Source of the DNA: a virus
Strand: one strand, 5' to 3'
DNA: 56,328 nt
Virus record (IMG/VR): IMGVR_UViG_3300008448_000099
Span: 1-56,328 of that record
Shown: one piece after another, positions 32,802-42,520 of the stretch
Position numbering within the stretch: the first letter of the stretch is position 1
Layout of the letters: the number at the start of each line of letters is the position of its first letter
Position numbers and translations under genes: made by a program
Notes under the pieces: model-generated
What the model was told of the DNA's origin: nothing
The model's input: the letters and a program-made list of their open reading frames with translations, nothing else
The model's database searches: none

Positions 32802-33002
32802 ATGCAATACTTGCTAAACCCAAGAAAGAGGATCTCAGCCGCCCACCTATGGTTAGGGGAAGACACCGCCTGTAGGATGTACTCGACGGGAGGGCTCAGA
32901 CCTGAAAGGCAGAAGATCTTCGATAGTCCGATGGGAAAGAAGATATGCCTGATGTGCTCTAACAGTATTGGGAGAGTGGCACAAAAGCCTGATAGCGATT
33001 AG
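32802..33002 (+). CDS. Small CxxC zinc-binding-like protein upstream of terminase
   Basis: 66 aa. HLWLGEDTACRMYSTGGL and GKKICLMCSNS give spaced cysteines as in small treble-clef proteins found next to terminase genes in many phages. AGAGGA upstream. It may be an HNH-like packaging partner; no HNH triad is complete. Confidence 0.65.
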   Translation: MQYLLNPRKRISAAHLWLGEDTACRMYSTGGLRPERQKIFDSPMGKKICLMCSNSIGRVAQKPDSD

Positions 33003-33038
33003 ACTTGACCTATCATCCATTCGACTGGACTAAGGGTC

Positions 33039-33602
33039 ATGCCTGAAACTCGAACCAAACGAAAGCCAACCGAAACCGAATCGGTTCTTCCCCAAGAAGA
33101 GCAAGCCGCCCAAAAGCCAAAACACCCCGGCGGCCGCCCATCAGACTTCACAGAAGACCTAGCCGCAGAGATATGTGCAAGGATCTCCACAGGAGAGCCA
33201 TTAGTACGGATATGCCGTGACGACCATATGCCTCATGTAGTGACAGTCTATCGTTGGCTGTCCCGAATTACAGAGTTTCGCAATATGTACACACAAGCCA
33301 AGGAAGAGCAGGCAGATACCTTGGCGGAAGAGATACAGGACATTGCTGATCAGATGCCCATGGAGGTGACTGATAAGGATGGGAATACCAAGTTCGATCC
33401 CGCCTACATCAATTGGATGCGCTTGAGGGTGGATGCCCGGAAGTGGACGGCGTCGAAGTTAAAGCCGCGCAAGTACGGCGATCGAGTTGAGTTGGCCGGA
33501 GACAAGGACAACCCCCTGAAGATTGAGGCGGCCATTGAAGCGAAGGGGCTCTTTGACTCCCTCTTGCAGAACATGGAACTGAAGAAGCAGGTAGCCAAGT
33601 AA
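33039..33602 (+). CDS. terS: Terminase small subunit
   Basis: 187 aa. GGRPSDFTEDLAAEICARIS, CRDDHMPHVVTVYRWLS (helix-turn-helix) and RVDARKWTASKLKPRKYGD follow the Sf6-type TerS pattern. It recognises packaging sites and recruits TerL. The disordered N-terminal tail (residues 10-20) encodes TETES and carries a copy of the dispersed palindrome (33074-33086). The large subunit begins right after its stop. Confidence 0.88.
   Translation: MPETRTKRKPTETESVLPQEEQAAQKPKHPGGRPSDFTEDLAAEICARISTGEPLVRICRDDHMPHVVTVYRWLSRITEFRNMYTQAKEEQADTLAEEIQDIADQMPMEVTDKDGNTKFDPAYINWMRLRVDARKWTASKLKPRKYGDRVELAGDKDNPLKIEAAIEAKGLFDSLLQNMELKKQVAK
33074..33086. repeat. Dispersed palindrome AACCGAATCGGTT
   Basis: Six-base arms around a central A, within the terS N-terminal tail. 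ACC GAA TCG are whole codons, as in the other coding copies. Confidence 0.7.
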
Positions 33603-35024
33603 TTGGATGACCTAGTTGAGATCCTTAAAGATCCGGAAACTCAGGCCAAGTTTGCAACCCTCAAGCCTGAGGATCAGGTCGCCTGGGCTTGGAGGGCTAA
33701 CTGGATCACTAAGGCGCATCGCCACCAGGTTGTCCCGGCTGGGGATTGGTGGACGATATGGCTCATGCTCGCCGGTCGCGGTGCCGGCAAAACCCGGACT
33801 GCTGCGGAGCAGGTGGGGTGGTGGGCGTGGCAGGAACCGGGCACTCGCTGGCTGGTGGGAGCACCAACAAGCTCAGATGTCCGTGCCACTTGTTTTGAGG
33901 GAGACTCAGGGCTCCTATCAGTTATACCCGGTTCACTTGTGGCAGATTACAACCGAGCCTTCCACGAGCTTAAATTGACCAACGGCTCCCTGATCAAGGG
34001 CATCCCAGCCTCAGAACCGGAGCGCTTCCGGGGGCCACAGTTCCACGGGGCATGGCTTGATGAGTTGGCGGCATGGGACTACCTCGACGAGGCGTGGGAT
34101 CAGATCATGTTCGGTGTCCGTCTTGGCCAGAAGACCCGGATCATCTGCACGACTACGCCTAAGCCGCGAGACCTAATCATCGACTTGGTTGGCCGGGAGG
34201 GTGACGATGTCGTCCTGACCACGGCCTCAACCTATGACAACCTCGCCAACCTAGCGCCGTCCTTTCAGAAGCAGATCTTGCAGTATGAGGGCACCAAGCT
34301 TGGCCGGCAGGAGATCTACGCTGAGATCATCGACCCTGAGGAGTCAGGGATCGTCAAGCGGGATATGTTCAGGCTTTGGCCGCACGACAAGGCTTTCCCG
34401 AAGTTTGAGTACATCATTCAGTCCTATGACTGCGCCTACACAGAGAAGACCATCAACGACCCCACGGCCTGTATCACCTGGGGCGTCTTTAAGCCGGTAG
34501 ACGGTCCAATGTCGGTCATGGTCATCGACTGCTGGCAAGACCGCCTTCAGTACCCTGACCTGCGGCCTAAGGTCATTGAGGAGTACGACACCGTCTTCGG
34601 TGAGGGCAAGGAAAGAAAGCGCGTTGACCTGATCCTCGTTGAAGATAAGTCAGCCGGCATCAGCCTGATCCAAGACCTACAGAGGGCGCACCTGCCTGTC
34701 CGGGCTTACAACCCCGGCAATGCCGATAAGGTCCAGCGCCTGAACATCGTCTCTAACATCATCGCCCGTGGCCGGGTGTGGATTCCTGAGAGCTCAGTTC
34801 GGAAGGGTTATGTCCGGGATTGGGCTGAACCCTTTGTCTCGCAGATCTGCTCCTTCCCTGAGTCGACCCATGACGACTTCGTCGATGCTTGTACCCAAGC
34901 GCTGCGGTTCCTGAGAGACGCCGGATGGTTAGAGATCGATCCCCCACCGCGGGATGATTACGACGAGGAAGATGTGATTGATTCAGGGCTTCGGTCTCGC
35001 CGGGAGAATCCTTATGCGGTCTGA
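33603..35024 (+). CDS. terL: Terminase large subunit
   Basis: 473 aa from a TTG start immediately after the terS stop. Walker A LAGRGAGKT (about 56-64), Walker B HGAWLDELAAW (about 147-157), TTTPKPRDL coupling motif, and the RNase H-like nuclease with YDCAYTEK (D near 275), VEDKSAG (second acid) and HDDFVDAC (third). It powers DNA packaging and cuts at headful. The TTG start and weak ribosome site suggest coupling to terS translation. Confidence 0.95.
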   Translation: MDDLVEILKDPETQAKFATLKPEDQVAWAWRANWITKAHRHQVVPAGDWWTIWLMLAGRGAGKTRTAAEQVGWWAWQEPGTRWLVGAPTSSDVRATCFEGDSGLLSVIPGSLVADYNRAFHELKLTNGSLIKGIPASEPERFRGPQFHGAWLDELAAWDYLDEAWDQIMFGVRLGQKTRIICTTTPKPRDLIIDLVGREGDDVVLTTASTYDNLANLAPSFQKQILQYEGTKLGRQEIYAEIIDPEESGIVKRDMFRLWPHDKAFPKFEYIIQSYDCAYTEKTINDPTACITWGVFKPVDGPMSVMVIDCWQDRLQYPDLRPKVIEEYDTVFGEGKERKRVDLILVEDKSAGISLIQDLQRAHLPVRAYNPGNADKVQRLNIVSNIIARGRVWIPESSVRKGYVRDWAEPFVSQICSFPESTHDDFVDACTQALRFLRDAGWLEIDPPPRDDYDEEDVIDSGLRSRRENPYAV

Positions 35025-35083
35025 GTGGCAAGGCTTATTCATAGCAACGACAATGACGAAACCACGGTCAAAGGGCTATTGAT

Positions 35084-38000
35084 ATGGGCAAGATCAACAA
35101 ATTAGTCAAAGCCGCCGAAAAGGCTTCCGAAAAAGCCAATGATGCGGCAGTTAAAGTTGCCCGTCAGATGGCCAAAGAAAGTCAGTATCGGCGCATCCTT
35201 CCGCAGATTAAAGAGCGGGGCGGTGAGTTTGGCGTCCAGCGTCTTGAAAAAGCGTTTGATGAGATCCCAAACATTGACCGGCAATTCAAGGACGAAGCCC
35301 TGATCTATAGTTTGACCCCAGGCGATAACGCCACCTCCCTAATGATCATGCGACCGGGAGACTTTGAGAAGTATGCAGAGCCGCTGGACTTCTTGGGCGA
35401 CCTGAACATCACAGAGCTGGATAAATACCTGAATGAACTGGGCACGATTGCGCGTTCTGGCGGTTTTAGTGATGTGCCATTTCTTGAGATTAACGAAATG
35501 AAAGGTTCTCCGCGGTTGCAGATCAGCGGCCATGAAGGCCGGCACCGGATGCGAGCTCTTGACCGGTTGGGCGATGAGGCATCTTTAGTCCGTGTCTTGC
35601 CAAGAGGGTCAGTCCGTGAGCCACTCCCGCGTCGATCCGCTGATCAATACCTGAAGGCGTTAGCAGAAAAGTATGGCGATCCCCTTGATGTTGAACCTGA
35701 GGTAGCAACCGGTGAGCGCCTATTATTGCCAAAACAATTTGCCGCTGGCGGTGCCATTGATGGAAGTCTGAAGAAGTGGTTTGCGGCTGGAGGCGCAGTT
35801 AAGAAAATGGCAAAGGCTGCAAGCAAAGCCGCAGAGAAGGCTAGCCGTGCAGAGCTTCAAGCCCAAGCCAAGGCGCTAGGCTTGCCTGCCGCACGACCGA
35901 ACTCTGAGCTTCAACGGATGCTGGACTTGGTCAACACCGATCCCAAGACTTGGACGCGGGAAGACTATGAGTTCATGCGGCCACAGTTGGCCATCCATCA
36001 AGACCTGCGCCCCAGAAGCGAGGAGCGGGTTGAATCGATAATGTCCAAGGGTCTCAGCCGTGGAATGGTTGACTACCCGCAGACCATGGAAGGACAGGGA
36101 TACAGTTTCCTGAAGGAGTTGGAGAGTCCAAACAGTTATGTCTTCCTAAGGGGTGGCCTAAAGTTCAAGCCTGATAGCCCGTCATTAGAGGAAGGCAATA
36201 TGCCTCTATTCAAGATCAGCCCGGAGAAGGGTCAGAGCCTTTATGAGGCCATCGTAAACACGGCAGTCAAGGCCGAACCCAAAAAGGCAAACGGAGGCAA
36301 AGTGAGCTCCCCGAACAATAGAGCAATCATGAACTCGCTAGTGAATATGGTGAACCAAGCCTTAGCCGGCAAGCCGATGAAGGCGGGTGGCGTGGTCAAG
36401 ATGCAGAGTGGCGGTAGCCCAACCCAAGCCATCCAAGAGCAGCTGGCCGCTGGCGTCCCCGTGTTTATGTCCCAAGGTCCTGAAGGTGCGGTTGCCCGTC
36501 AGATCATAGCCGATGAGGAAGCAGAGCGACGCCGCAAGGAAGAGGAGCGCAAGGCTCGAGTAGCCGCTCTCCCCCTGAAAGAGAAAGCCCGTGGCGTCAT
36601 GGAGACCGGGCAGACCTTGCAGAACATCGTCGGCCAGGAGCTGCTCAAGCCCTTCCGGATGTTGGCCGGTGGGGAAGAGTCGATCAAGGCTGCGGAAGAG
36701 CGCACACCTCTGCCGACCTCAGAAGCCGGAGTCCATTACCTTGGCGAAACCGGCGAGGCTCTTGGTAAGGTAGGCAAGTTCCTTGAGCCACTCAAGATCC
36801 CTGACACGCCCCTGACAGAGCTGACCCCAACGACCTATCTGCCAGGTCTTAGCCAACAGATCGGGTCGATCGCAAGCAAGGCCGCCAAGACAATAGGGAC
36901 GGCAGTTCCTGAGCACTTTGCTACCGCTCCCGTTGGTGCCGTTGGCGGAGAGAAGATCAAGGTTCCGGCTGATCGGTCAGGCTTTTACTCCCCCACGGAG
37001 AAGGCGGCGGTCAACCTTCAGCGCAAGCAGGGAACCGGCCAAGTATTCCTGAATGACCTGATGAAGCAACCCGATGTCAAAAAGAATGAGCTAGAAGCGA
37101 CCGGGCTGGCTGAGTGGTTGAAGGGCAAGGAAAGCGTCACCAAAGACGAAATCGTTGACTACATCGACAACAACCGGATCGTTATTGAAGAGCGGATGCG
37201 TGGCGAGCCCCTGAGCAAGGATGAGCTGGTCAAACTTCAACAGATTGAACGGGCGGTGTCGAAGGGCTGGTACGATGTCCCGCAAGAGGATCTTGATTGG
37301 TTTGAGCAGACCAAGATGAAGCGTCTCTATTCTGAGATGCAGCCCCCCAACTTTGACCGGGATGACCTGAAGATTGAAGGCGGGAGCAACTACCGTGAGC
37401 TCCTTCTGAAGTTCCCCGTTGAGGAAGGCAAGCCGACTTACACCTCCTCCCATTGGGAATCCGATCCCAATACCTTTGCCCATATCCGGATGCAGGACAC
37501 GACCCTCAATGGCAAAAAGACCTTGGTCATTGAAGAGATCCAATCCGATTGGCACCAAGAGGGCCGGGACAAGGGGTATAGATCCGATGAGGAAAAGATC
37601 AAATGGGAAGACCCGCGCTACGTTGAGGCAAGAAAAAGAAGCATGGAGCTGGGGAATGAATACAACAGAAACAATGACAATCCAGCTCGGCAAGACGAAA
37701 TTCGCCCGTTGCTAGATGAGGTGCGTAACGAAGTTTTCAAAATTGAGCAGTTCAATAACGCAATAGACAAAAGGGTTCCTGAAGCCCCCTTCAAGGACGA
37801 TTGGTATCAGATCGCCTTGAAGCGAGCCATGAAGTACGCCGCAGACAATGACTACGATGCCGTGGCTATTGTTGGCGGGGCGGAGCAAGCTGATCGCTAT
37901 GCCTTGAGCCGCAAGATCGATTCGATCGATGTCAGCAAGGTTGAGGGTGGCCGAACCGTATCGGTTGAGACTAAGGGCAACAAGTTCGTCCAGTTCTTGG

Positions 38001-39610
38001 TTGACGAGAACGGCATCGTTAAAGACTCCTCCTCCCGTGAGTTTGACCGGGCTGAGGGCAAGTCTATCGCCGATGTGGTTGGCAAAGCCGTTGGCCGCGA
38101 GATCATGAAGATGGACGATGGCCGTATTGCCGGCATTGATTTGGATATCGGCGGCGAGGGCATGAAGAAGTATTACGATGAGATCTATCCCCGATTCCTT
38201 GAGAAGCAGTACAGGAAGTACGGGGTCAAGCCTGAACCGACTCAGCGCCCAAAACGTCAATACACAGAGCGGGACATTGAAATTGAGGAGACTGGAGAGG
38301 TGGATCGCTTTGGTCGCCCAACCTATGGGTACTCTGTGATTGACCCTGAAACCGGGGATACGGTTGCCTACGAATCAAACATTGAAAAGGCTATCGCACA
38401 AGCAAACAAGAAGGCTCCCAATGTTCCTCTATGGGTCATGGATGTGCCGGTAAAGATGAAGGCTGATGTGAAGAAGGGTCAGCCGTTCAAAGCCGGTGGC
38501 GCAGTCAAGATGGCCAAGGGCGGTATTGCTAAGATCGCCAAAGCGGCTGAAAAGGCGGCAGGCGCGGCCACCAAGCGTATGAGCCGTGAAGAGGCTGAGA
38601 AGGCTGGCTTATGGCATGGGATCTCTGAGACAAAACTGCCTAAACCCATCGGTGAATACAAGTTCAAGGTAGCTGAGGAAAAGGGAGTGCAAATGCTACC
38701 CCGCAGAGTTATTAGCCCGGAAGAAATGCAGGGCGGAGTTGCCATACCTCTTGCCGGTGATCGAGCCGCTGCAGGCAAAATCATTGAAGAGATCGAAGGC
38801 ATTCCAATGAACGTCCTTCTTGAGGGCGGTGGAGACTTCATGCGCCGCAATCCGGGTAAAGGCTGGGCATCAGAAAAAAACGCTTTAGGCACCATCGGGA
38901 AACAAATCAGAAGAGCCGCTGAGTCTGGAGACCCGGTTTATGGCATTCATACATCGATGAGCCCGGTATCTGTTGACTTCAACACGATGGTTACGGAGTC
39001 TATCCTTAATCGCTTAGATGTTGGCAATTTGCGTAAAAAAGACATTGAAGAATTTGATCGTGCGGTTCGGTCAGTTAAGGGGCAGCAGGGCAAGTTCAAG
39101 GCTCCTAACTTCCCTGGCCTTGCAGATCCTGAATTGCGTGAGAAGCTTATGACGGGGCCAGGCGGCCAGCGAGACGCCTTCGTGAAGACAATGTCAAAAG
39201 CTGGCTTTGCCAAGCGAGGATTTCCTGATGTTGTGCCATCCCGATTGGCGGTAACAGAGGCTGAATTGCTTGATGTCCCCCGTGGCGCTTCAGGCTATGC
39301 AATCGCACAGATGGACCCTGAGGCGAGGATTGTTCAAGAGGTTGGGCATAAGAGCTATCCGTACGAACTGTTGGGCGACTATGTCGGAGGCTTTGAGACA
39401 TTATTGCCTGTAGAGGTCATGTACCCGTCTCACTTTGAAGCCAAGAGGTTGCTTGGTAGCACTCCGGCAGGGGCTCATAAATCATTGGAACTAACCGCCC
39501 CTATTCAATACCTTGACCAACAGTGGCTAGATAACGCAATGAAGTACCTTGAGATGCAGAAAAAGTTAACAGGGCGTAAAAAGGGCGGTCTCGCCCATGT
39601 CCGAAAGTAA
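35084..39610 (+). CDS. Giant polyvalent (multi-domain) virion-associated protein
   Basis: 1508 aa between terminase and portal. Visible parts: an N-terminal ParB-like segment with SGHEGRHRMRAL near residues 148-159; Gly-Gly motifs (FAAGGAIDG, FAAGGAVKK) near 219-245; a second domain at about 255-400; an amphipathic middle (MKAGGVVK, LAGGEE); a large-polyvalent-protein domain from about 630 (FYSPTEKAAVNLQRKQGTGQ, TGLAEWLKGK, IEEIQSDWHQEGRDKGY near 815, DAVAIVGGAEQADRY near 925); and a C-terminal domain from about 1165 ending KKGGLAHVRK. Such proteins are known in phages as multi-effector proteins injected with DNA. Individual activities are not proven here. Confidence 0.75.
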   Translation: MGKINKLVKAAEKASEKANDAAVKVARQMAKESQYRRILPQIKERGGEFGVQRLEKAFDEIPNIDRQFKDEALIYSLTPGDNATSLMIMRPGDFEKYAEPLDFLGDLNITELDKYLNELGTIARSGGFSDVPFLEINEMKGSPRLQISGHEGRHRMRALDRLGDEASLVRVLPRGSVREPLPRRSADQYLKALAEKYGDPLDVEPEVATGERLLLPKQFAAGGAIDGSLKKWFAAGGAVKKMAKAASKAAEKASRAELQAQAKALGLPAARPNSELQRMLDLVNTDPKTWTREDYEFMRPQLAIHQDLRPRSEERVESIMSKGLSRGMVDYPQTMEGQGYSFLKELESPNSYVFLRGGLKFKPDSPSLEEGNMPLFKISPEKGQSLYEAIVNTAVKAEPKKANGGKVSSPNNRAIMNSLVNMVNQALAGKPMKAGGVVKMQSGGSPTQAIQEQLAAGVPVFMSQGPEGAVARQIIADEEAERRRKEEERKARVAALPLKEKARGVMETGQTLQNIVGQELLKPFRMLAGGEESIKAAEERTPLPTSEAGVHYLGETGEALGKVGKFLEPLKIPDTPLTELTPTTYLPGLSQQIGSIASKAAKTIGTAVPEHFATAPVGAVGGEKIKVPADRSGFYSPTEKAAVNLQRKQGTGQVFLNDLMKQPDVKKNELEATGLAEWLKGKESVTKDEIVDYIDNNRIVIEERMRGEPLSKDELVKLQQIERAVSKGWYDVPQEDLDWFEQTKMKRLYSEMQPPNFDRDDLKIEGGSNYRELLLKFPVEEGKPTYTSSHWESDPNTFAHIRMQDTTLNGKKTLVIEEIQSDWHQEGRDKGYRSDEEKIKWEDPRYVEARKRSMELGNEYNRNNDNPARQDEIRPLLDEVRNEVFKIEQFNNAIDKRVPEAPFKDDWYQIALKRAMKYAADNDYDAVAIVGGAEQADRYALSRKIDSIDVSKVEGGRTVSVETKGNKFVQFLVDENGIVKDSSSREFDRAEGKSIADVVGKAVGREIMKMDDGRIAGIDLDIGGEGMKKYYDEIYPRFLEKQYRKYGVKPEPTQRPKRQYTERDIEIEETGEVDRFGRPTYGYSVIDPETGDTVAYESNIEKAIAQANKKAPNVPLWVMDVPVKMKADVKKGQPFKAGGAVKMAKGGIAKIAKAAEKAAGAATKRMSREEAEKAGLWHGISETKLPKPIGEYKFKVAEEKGVQMLPRRVISPEEMQGGVAIPLAGDRAAAGKIIEEIEGIPMNVLLEGGGDFMRRNPGKGWASEKNALGTIGKQIRRAAESGDPVYGIHTSMSPVSVDFNTMVTESILNRLDVGNLRKKDIEEFDRAVRSVKGQQGKFKAPNFPGLADPELREKLMTGPGGQRDAFVKTMSKAGFAKRGFPDVVPSRLAVTEAELLDVPRGASGYAIAQMDPEARIVQEVGHKSYPYELLGDYVGGFETLLPVEVMYPSHFEAKRLLGSTPAGAHKSLELTAPIQYLDQQWLDNAMKYLEMQKKLTGRKKGGLAHVRK

Positions 39611-39622
39611 GGAAAAGAGAAA

Positions 39623-42166
39623 ATGGCTGAAGAATTCCCCATCGATCCTGAGTTCAACCGATTTATTGAGGGCATTCCTGACCCTACCGCAGAGGCTGAA
39701 GACGGCTCTGTAGAGGTCGAACTGCCTGAGTTGACTGAGGCAGACATTGAAGAACTCCCTGACGGCTCAGCAATCGTCAAAATGCCCACGCAAGGGCCTA
39801 TGGAGAACGAAGACTTCTATCAAAACCTAGCCGATGACGACAGTTTTGACAGTTTTGAACTCCAAAAGATGGCTCTGAAGTACCAAGACCTGATCAAAAA
39901 GGACAAGGAAAGCCGCAAAAAGCGTGATGAGCAGTACGAAGAGGGCATTCGCCGCACCGGTTTAGGCAATGATGCCCCCGGTGGAGCGTCCTTCACGGGC
40001 GCTTCCAAGGTCGTTCACCCAGTTATGGCTGAGGCTTGCGTGGATTTTGCCGCCCGCGCCATTAAAGAACTGTTCCCGCCCGATGGTCCGACCAAGACCA
40101 AGATCGTTGGTGATGTGGATGAAGAGAAAGTCAACATCGCTGAGCGCAAGCGCGACTGGATGAATTGGCAGCTGACGGAGCAGATCGAAGAATTCCGGGA
40201 TGAAGAGGAGCAGATGCTTACCCAACTGCCGTTGGGAGGCTCTCAGTACCTCAAACTCTGGTACGACGAGCGTAAAAAACGCCCCTGTGCAGAGTTTCTG
40301 CCCATTGATAATGTACTTTTACCATTCGCTGCGGGAAATTTCTACACCGCTCAGCGGGTGACTGAGATTCAGGACATCACCTCCTACGAATTCAAACGCC
40401 GTATCGCTGCCGGCCTATACCGAGACATCAGCCTGATCCGTGCGACTGCCTATCCTGAGGAAACCGCCCCTGAGAAGGCCAACTACAAGGTCGAAGGCAA
40501 GACTCCGGATGAGAACGAAGACGGGGTTCGCCGCGTTTATCACATCTATACCTTTCTTGAACTTGAGGAAGACAAGTATTCCAAGGGTGAGATCGCCCCA
40601 TACATCCTGATGATCGACGAGTTGGAGAACGAAGTGGTCGGTCTCTACCGAAATTGGGAAGAAGGCGATGAATCCATGACCAAACTCGATTGGATCGTGG
40701 AGTTCAAGTTCATCCCCTGGCGCGGTGCCTACGCCGTTGGCCTGCCACACCTCATTGGAGGCTTAGCCGCCGCCCTGACAGGCGCATTGCGAGCCCTACT
40801 AGACTCTGCCCACATCAACAACGCCGCCACACTCTTGAAGTTGAAGGGCGCAAAGGTGTCCGGGCAGAGCCAACAAGTGGAAATCACGCAGGTTTCTGAG
40901 ATTGAGGCCGCTCCCGGTGTGGATGACGTCCGGAAATTAGCCATGCCCATGCCGTTTAACCCGCCAAGCCCGGTTCTCTTTGAGCTCATGGGCTGGCTGA
41001 CCAATGCCGCCAAGGGCGTTGTCACCACGGCAGAGGAAAAAATTGCCGATGTGGGTCAAAACACCCCGGTTGGCACGACTCAAGCGCTAATTGAGCAGGG
41101 AGCGTCCGTATTTTCGTCAATCCATGCCCGTTTGCATGAGTCTCAGGCGCGAGTCCTGAAGATTCTTGGCCGGATTAACCGCTGGTACTTGGAAGACATG
41201 AAAAAAGGCGATGTCGTCGCTGATTTAGAGATCAGCCGGGACGACTTTGCCAAGAATACGGACATCATGCCGGTCTCTGACCCGCATATCTTCTCCGAAA
41301 CTCAGCGGATGGCGCAGACCCAGGCGGTTATGGCCATCATGCAACAGAATCCTGACCTCTTTAACCGTAAGGCGGTCATCTCCCGGTTCCTAAAGCAGAT
41401 CAAGGTGCCGCAGGTCAATGAGTTGATGATCGATATGCCGTCCCCTGAGAAGTTAGACCCGGCCAATGAGAATGTGGCCATGTCGATCGGGCAGATGGCG
41501 TTTGCCTACCCTGAGCAGGATCACCTGGCTCATATTCAGAGCCACCTAGACTTCGCTAAAGACCCCGTCTTTGGTAGCAACCCTCTGATCGCCCCCGCCT
41601 TTATTCCTAAGGCGATGGAGCATATCAAACAGCACATCGTGCTTTGGTACCTTGGTCGGGCTAAGGGCTATGTCACTAAGTCCTTGGATGGTCAGCCGCA
41701 TGAGAACTACGCCATGGTTCAAGATCCCAAGGATATTGACCGCCTGTACTCCATGGCCTCTCAGCACATCAGCCTCGATACAGAGCAGACCCTACAGGGC
41801 ATCCTGCCTGTCCTTCAGCAGATGATGCAGACGGCTCAGCAGTTCAAGCCGCAACCGCCTATGACCGCGGATGCCAAGGTTCTCTTGGATACCTCCATGG
41901 CTGAGACTCAGCGCCGTGCTCAGCGCGATCAGGCTGAGATGGCTCTAAAAGACAAGGAGATGGCCGCCGACATTGAGCGGGATATGGCCAAGATGGAGGC
42001 CGACTATCAGTTGGCTATGGAAGAACAGAAGTACAAGCTCGCCATTGCTTTGGGCGACCTAGAGATGAAGGAACGCATCGAAACGGCACGGTTAACCCGT
42101 GATGCGGCTCGGTTGAAGTTCGACCAAGACAAGACCGCTTTTGAAACCATCCGTAAAGGAGAATGA
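39623..42166 (+). CDS. Portal protein (P22-type, long barrel)
   Basis: 847 aa. After an acidic start come SFTGASKVVHPVMAEACVDF, FLPIDNVLLPF, KFIPWRGAYAVGLPHLIGG, ALLDSAHINNAATLL and TPVGTTQALIEQGASVFSSIHARLH, all typical of podovirus portals. The long helical C-terminus (about 730-847, MAADIERDMAKMEADYQLAM) fits the barrel of P22-like portals. It forms the dodecameric DNA gate. Confidence 0.88.
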   Translation: MAEEFPIDPEFNRFIEGIPDPTAEAEDGSVEVELPELTEADIEELPDGSAIVKMPTQGPMENEDFYQNLADDDSFDSFELQKMALKYQDLIKKDKESRKKRDEQYEEGIRRTGLGNDAPGGASFTGASKVVHPVMAEACVDFAARAIKELFPPDGPTKTKIVGDVDEEKVNIAERKRDWMNWQLTEQIEEFRDEEEQMLTQLPLGGSQYLKLWYDERKKRPCAEFLPIDNVLLPFAAGNFYTAQRVTEIQDITSYEFKRRIAAGLYRDISLIRATAYPEETAPEKANYKVEGKTPDENEDGVRRVYHIYTFLELEEDKYSKGEIAPYILMIDELENEVVGLYRNWEEGDESMTKLDWIVEFKFIPWRGAYAVGLPHLIGGLAAALTGALRALLDSAHINNAATLLKLKGAKVSGQSQQVEITQVSEIEAAPGVDDVRKLAMPMPFNPPSPVLFELMGWLTNAAKGVVTTAEEKIADVGQNTPVGTTQALIEQGASVFSSIHARLHESQARVLKILGRINRWYLEDMKKGDVVADLEISRDDFAKNTDIMPVSDPHIFSETQRMAQTQAVMAIMQQNPDLFNRKAVISRFLKQIKVPQVNELMIDMPSPEKLDPANENVAMSIGQMAFAYPEQDHLAHIQSHLDFAKDPVFGSNPLIAPAFIPKAMEHIKQHIVLWYLGRAKGYVTKSLDGQPHENYAMVQDPKDIDRLYSMASQHISLDTEQTLQGILPVLQQMMQTAQQFKPQPPMTADAKVLLDTSMAETQRRAQRDQAEMALKDKEMAADIERDMAKMEADYQLAMEEQKYKLAIALGDLEMKERIETARLTRDAARLKFDQDKTAFETIRKGE

Positions 42167-42167
42167 A

Positions 42168-42338
42168 ATGTCGGATTACGACAAAGAGCAGAAAACTGAG
42201 TTCGTACCTCAGCACAAACGGATCGCCATGGGCGTTCCTCTTGACGGACAAGATATGCGTCCTTCAAGCAACAAAACCGAATCGGATAGCGATTCGCAAC
42301 CGAAAGGGGGGCTATCACAAGCGACTAAAACCAAATGA
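42168..42338 (+). CDS. Small head-region protein
   Basis: 56 aa. TEFVPQHKRIAMGVPLDGQ is a small conserved-looking core after the portal. The C-terminal tail (NKTESDSDSQPKGG) carries the dispersed palindrome. ATGA overlap with the next gene. Confidence 0.6.
   Translation: MSDYDKEQKTEFVPQHKRIAMGVPLDGQDMRPSSNKTESDSDSQPKGGLSQATKTK
42273..42288. repeat. Dispersed palindrome copy with 16-base identity to 25228-25243
   Basis: Contains core CCGAATCGG (42277-42285), again read as ACC GAA TCG. Confidence 0.7.
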
Positions 42339-42520
42339 GCACAGCAGCAGATCTGATCGGCGCAATTAAGACTAGGCAGGCTGAAATAGCCGCGTCCCTT
42401 GCCGGCGGTACGGCAACGAGTTGGGAGTCTTATCAGCGTTTGGTCGGGCAACACCAGGGCTTACAGGAAGCCTTGGACATACTCAACAACCTATTAAAGG
42501 ATGATGATGCAGATGAATGA
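42335..42520 (+). CDS. Small helical head-region protein
   Basis: 61 aa. IGAIKTRQAEIAASLAGG then SYQRLVGQHQGLQEALDILNNLL suggests a helical hairpin; acidic end. Similar small genes occur after the portal in related phages. Function unknown. Confidence 0.65.
   Translation: MSTAADLIGAIKTRQAEIAASLAGGTATSWESYQRLVGQHQGLQEALDILNNLLKDDDADE

Noticed and set aside
37091-38260. Long minus-strand ORFs of 200 and 182 codons
   Set aside because: They are shadows of the polyvalent gene, with no ribosome sites and inside a + strand operon.
42163-42369. Second ORF overlapping the small head gene
   Set aside because: The frame from 42168 has the usual spacing after the portal and the ATGA link to the next gene.
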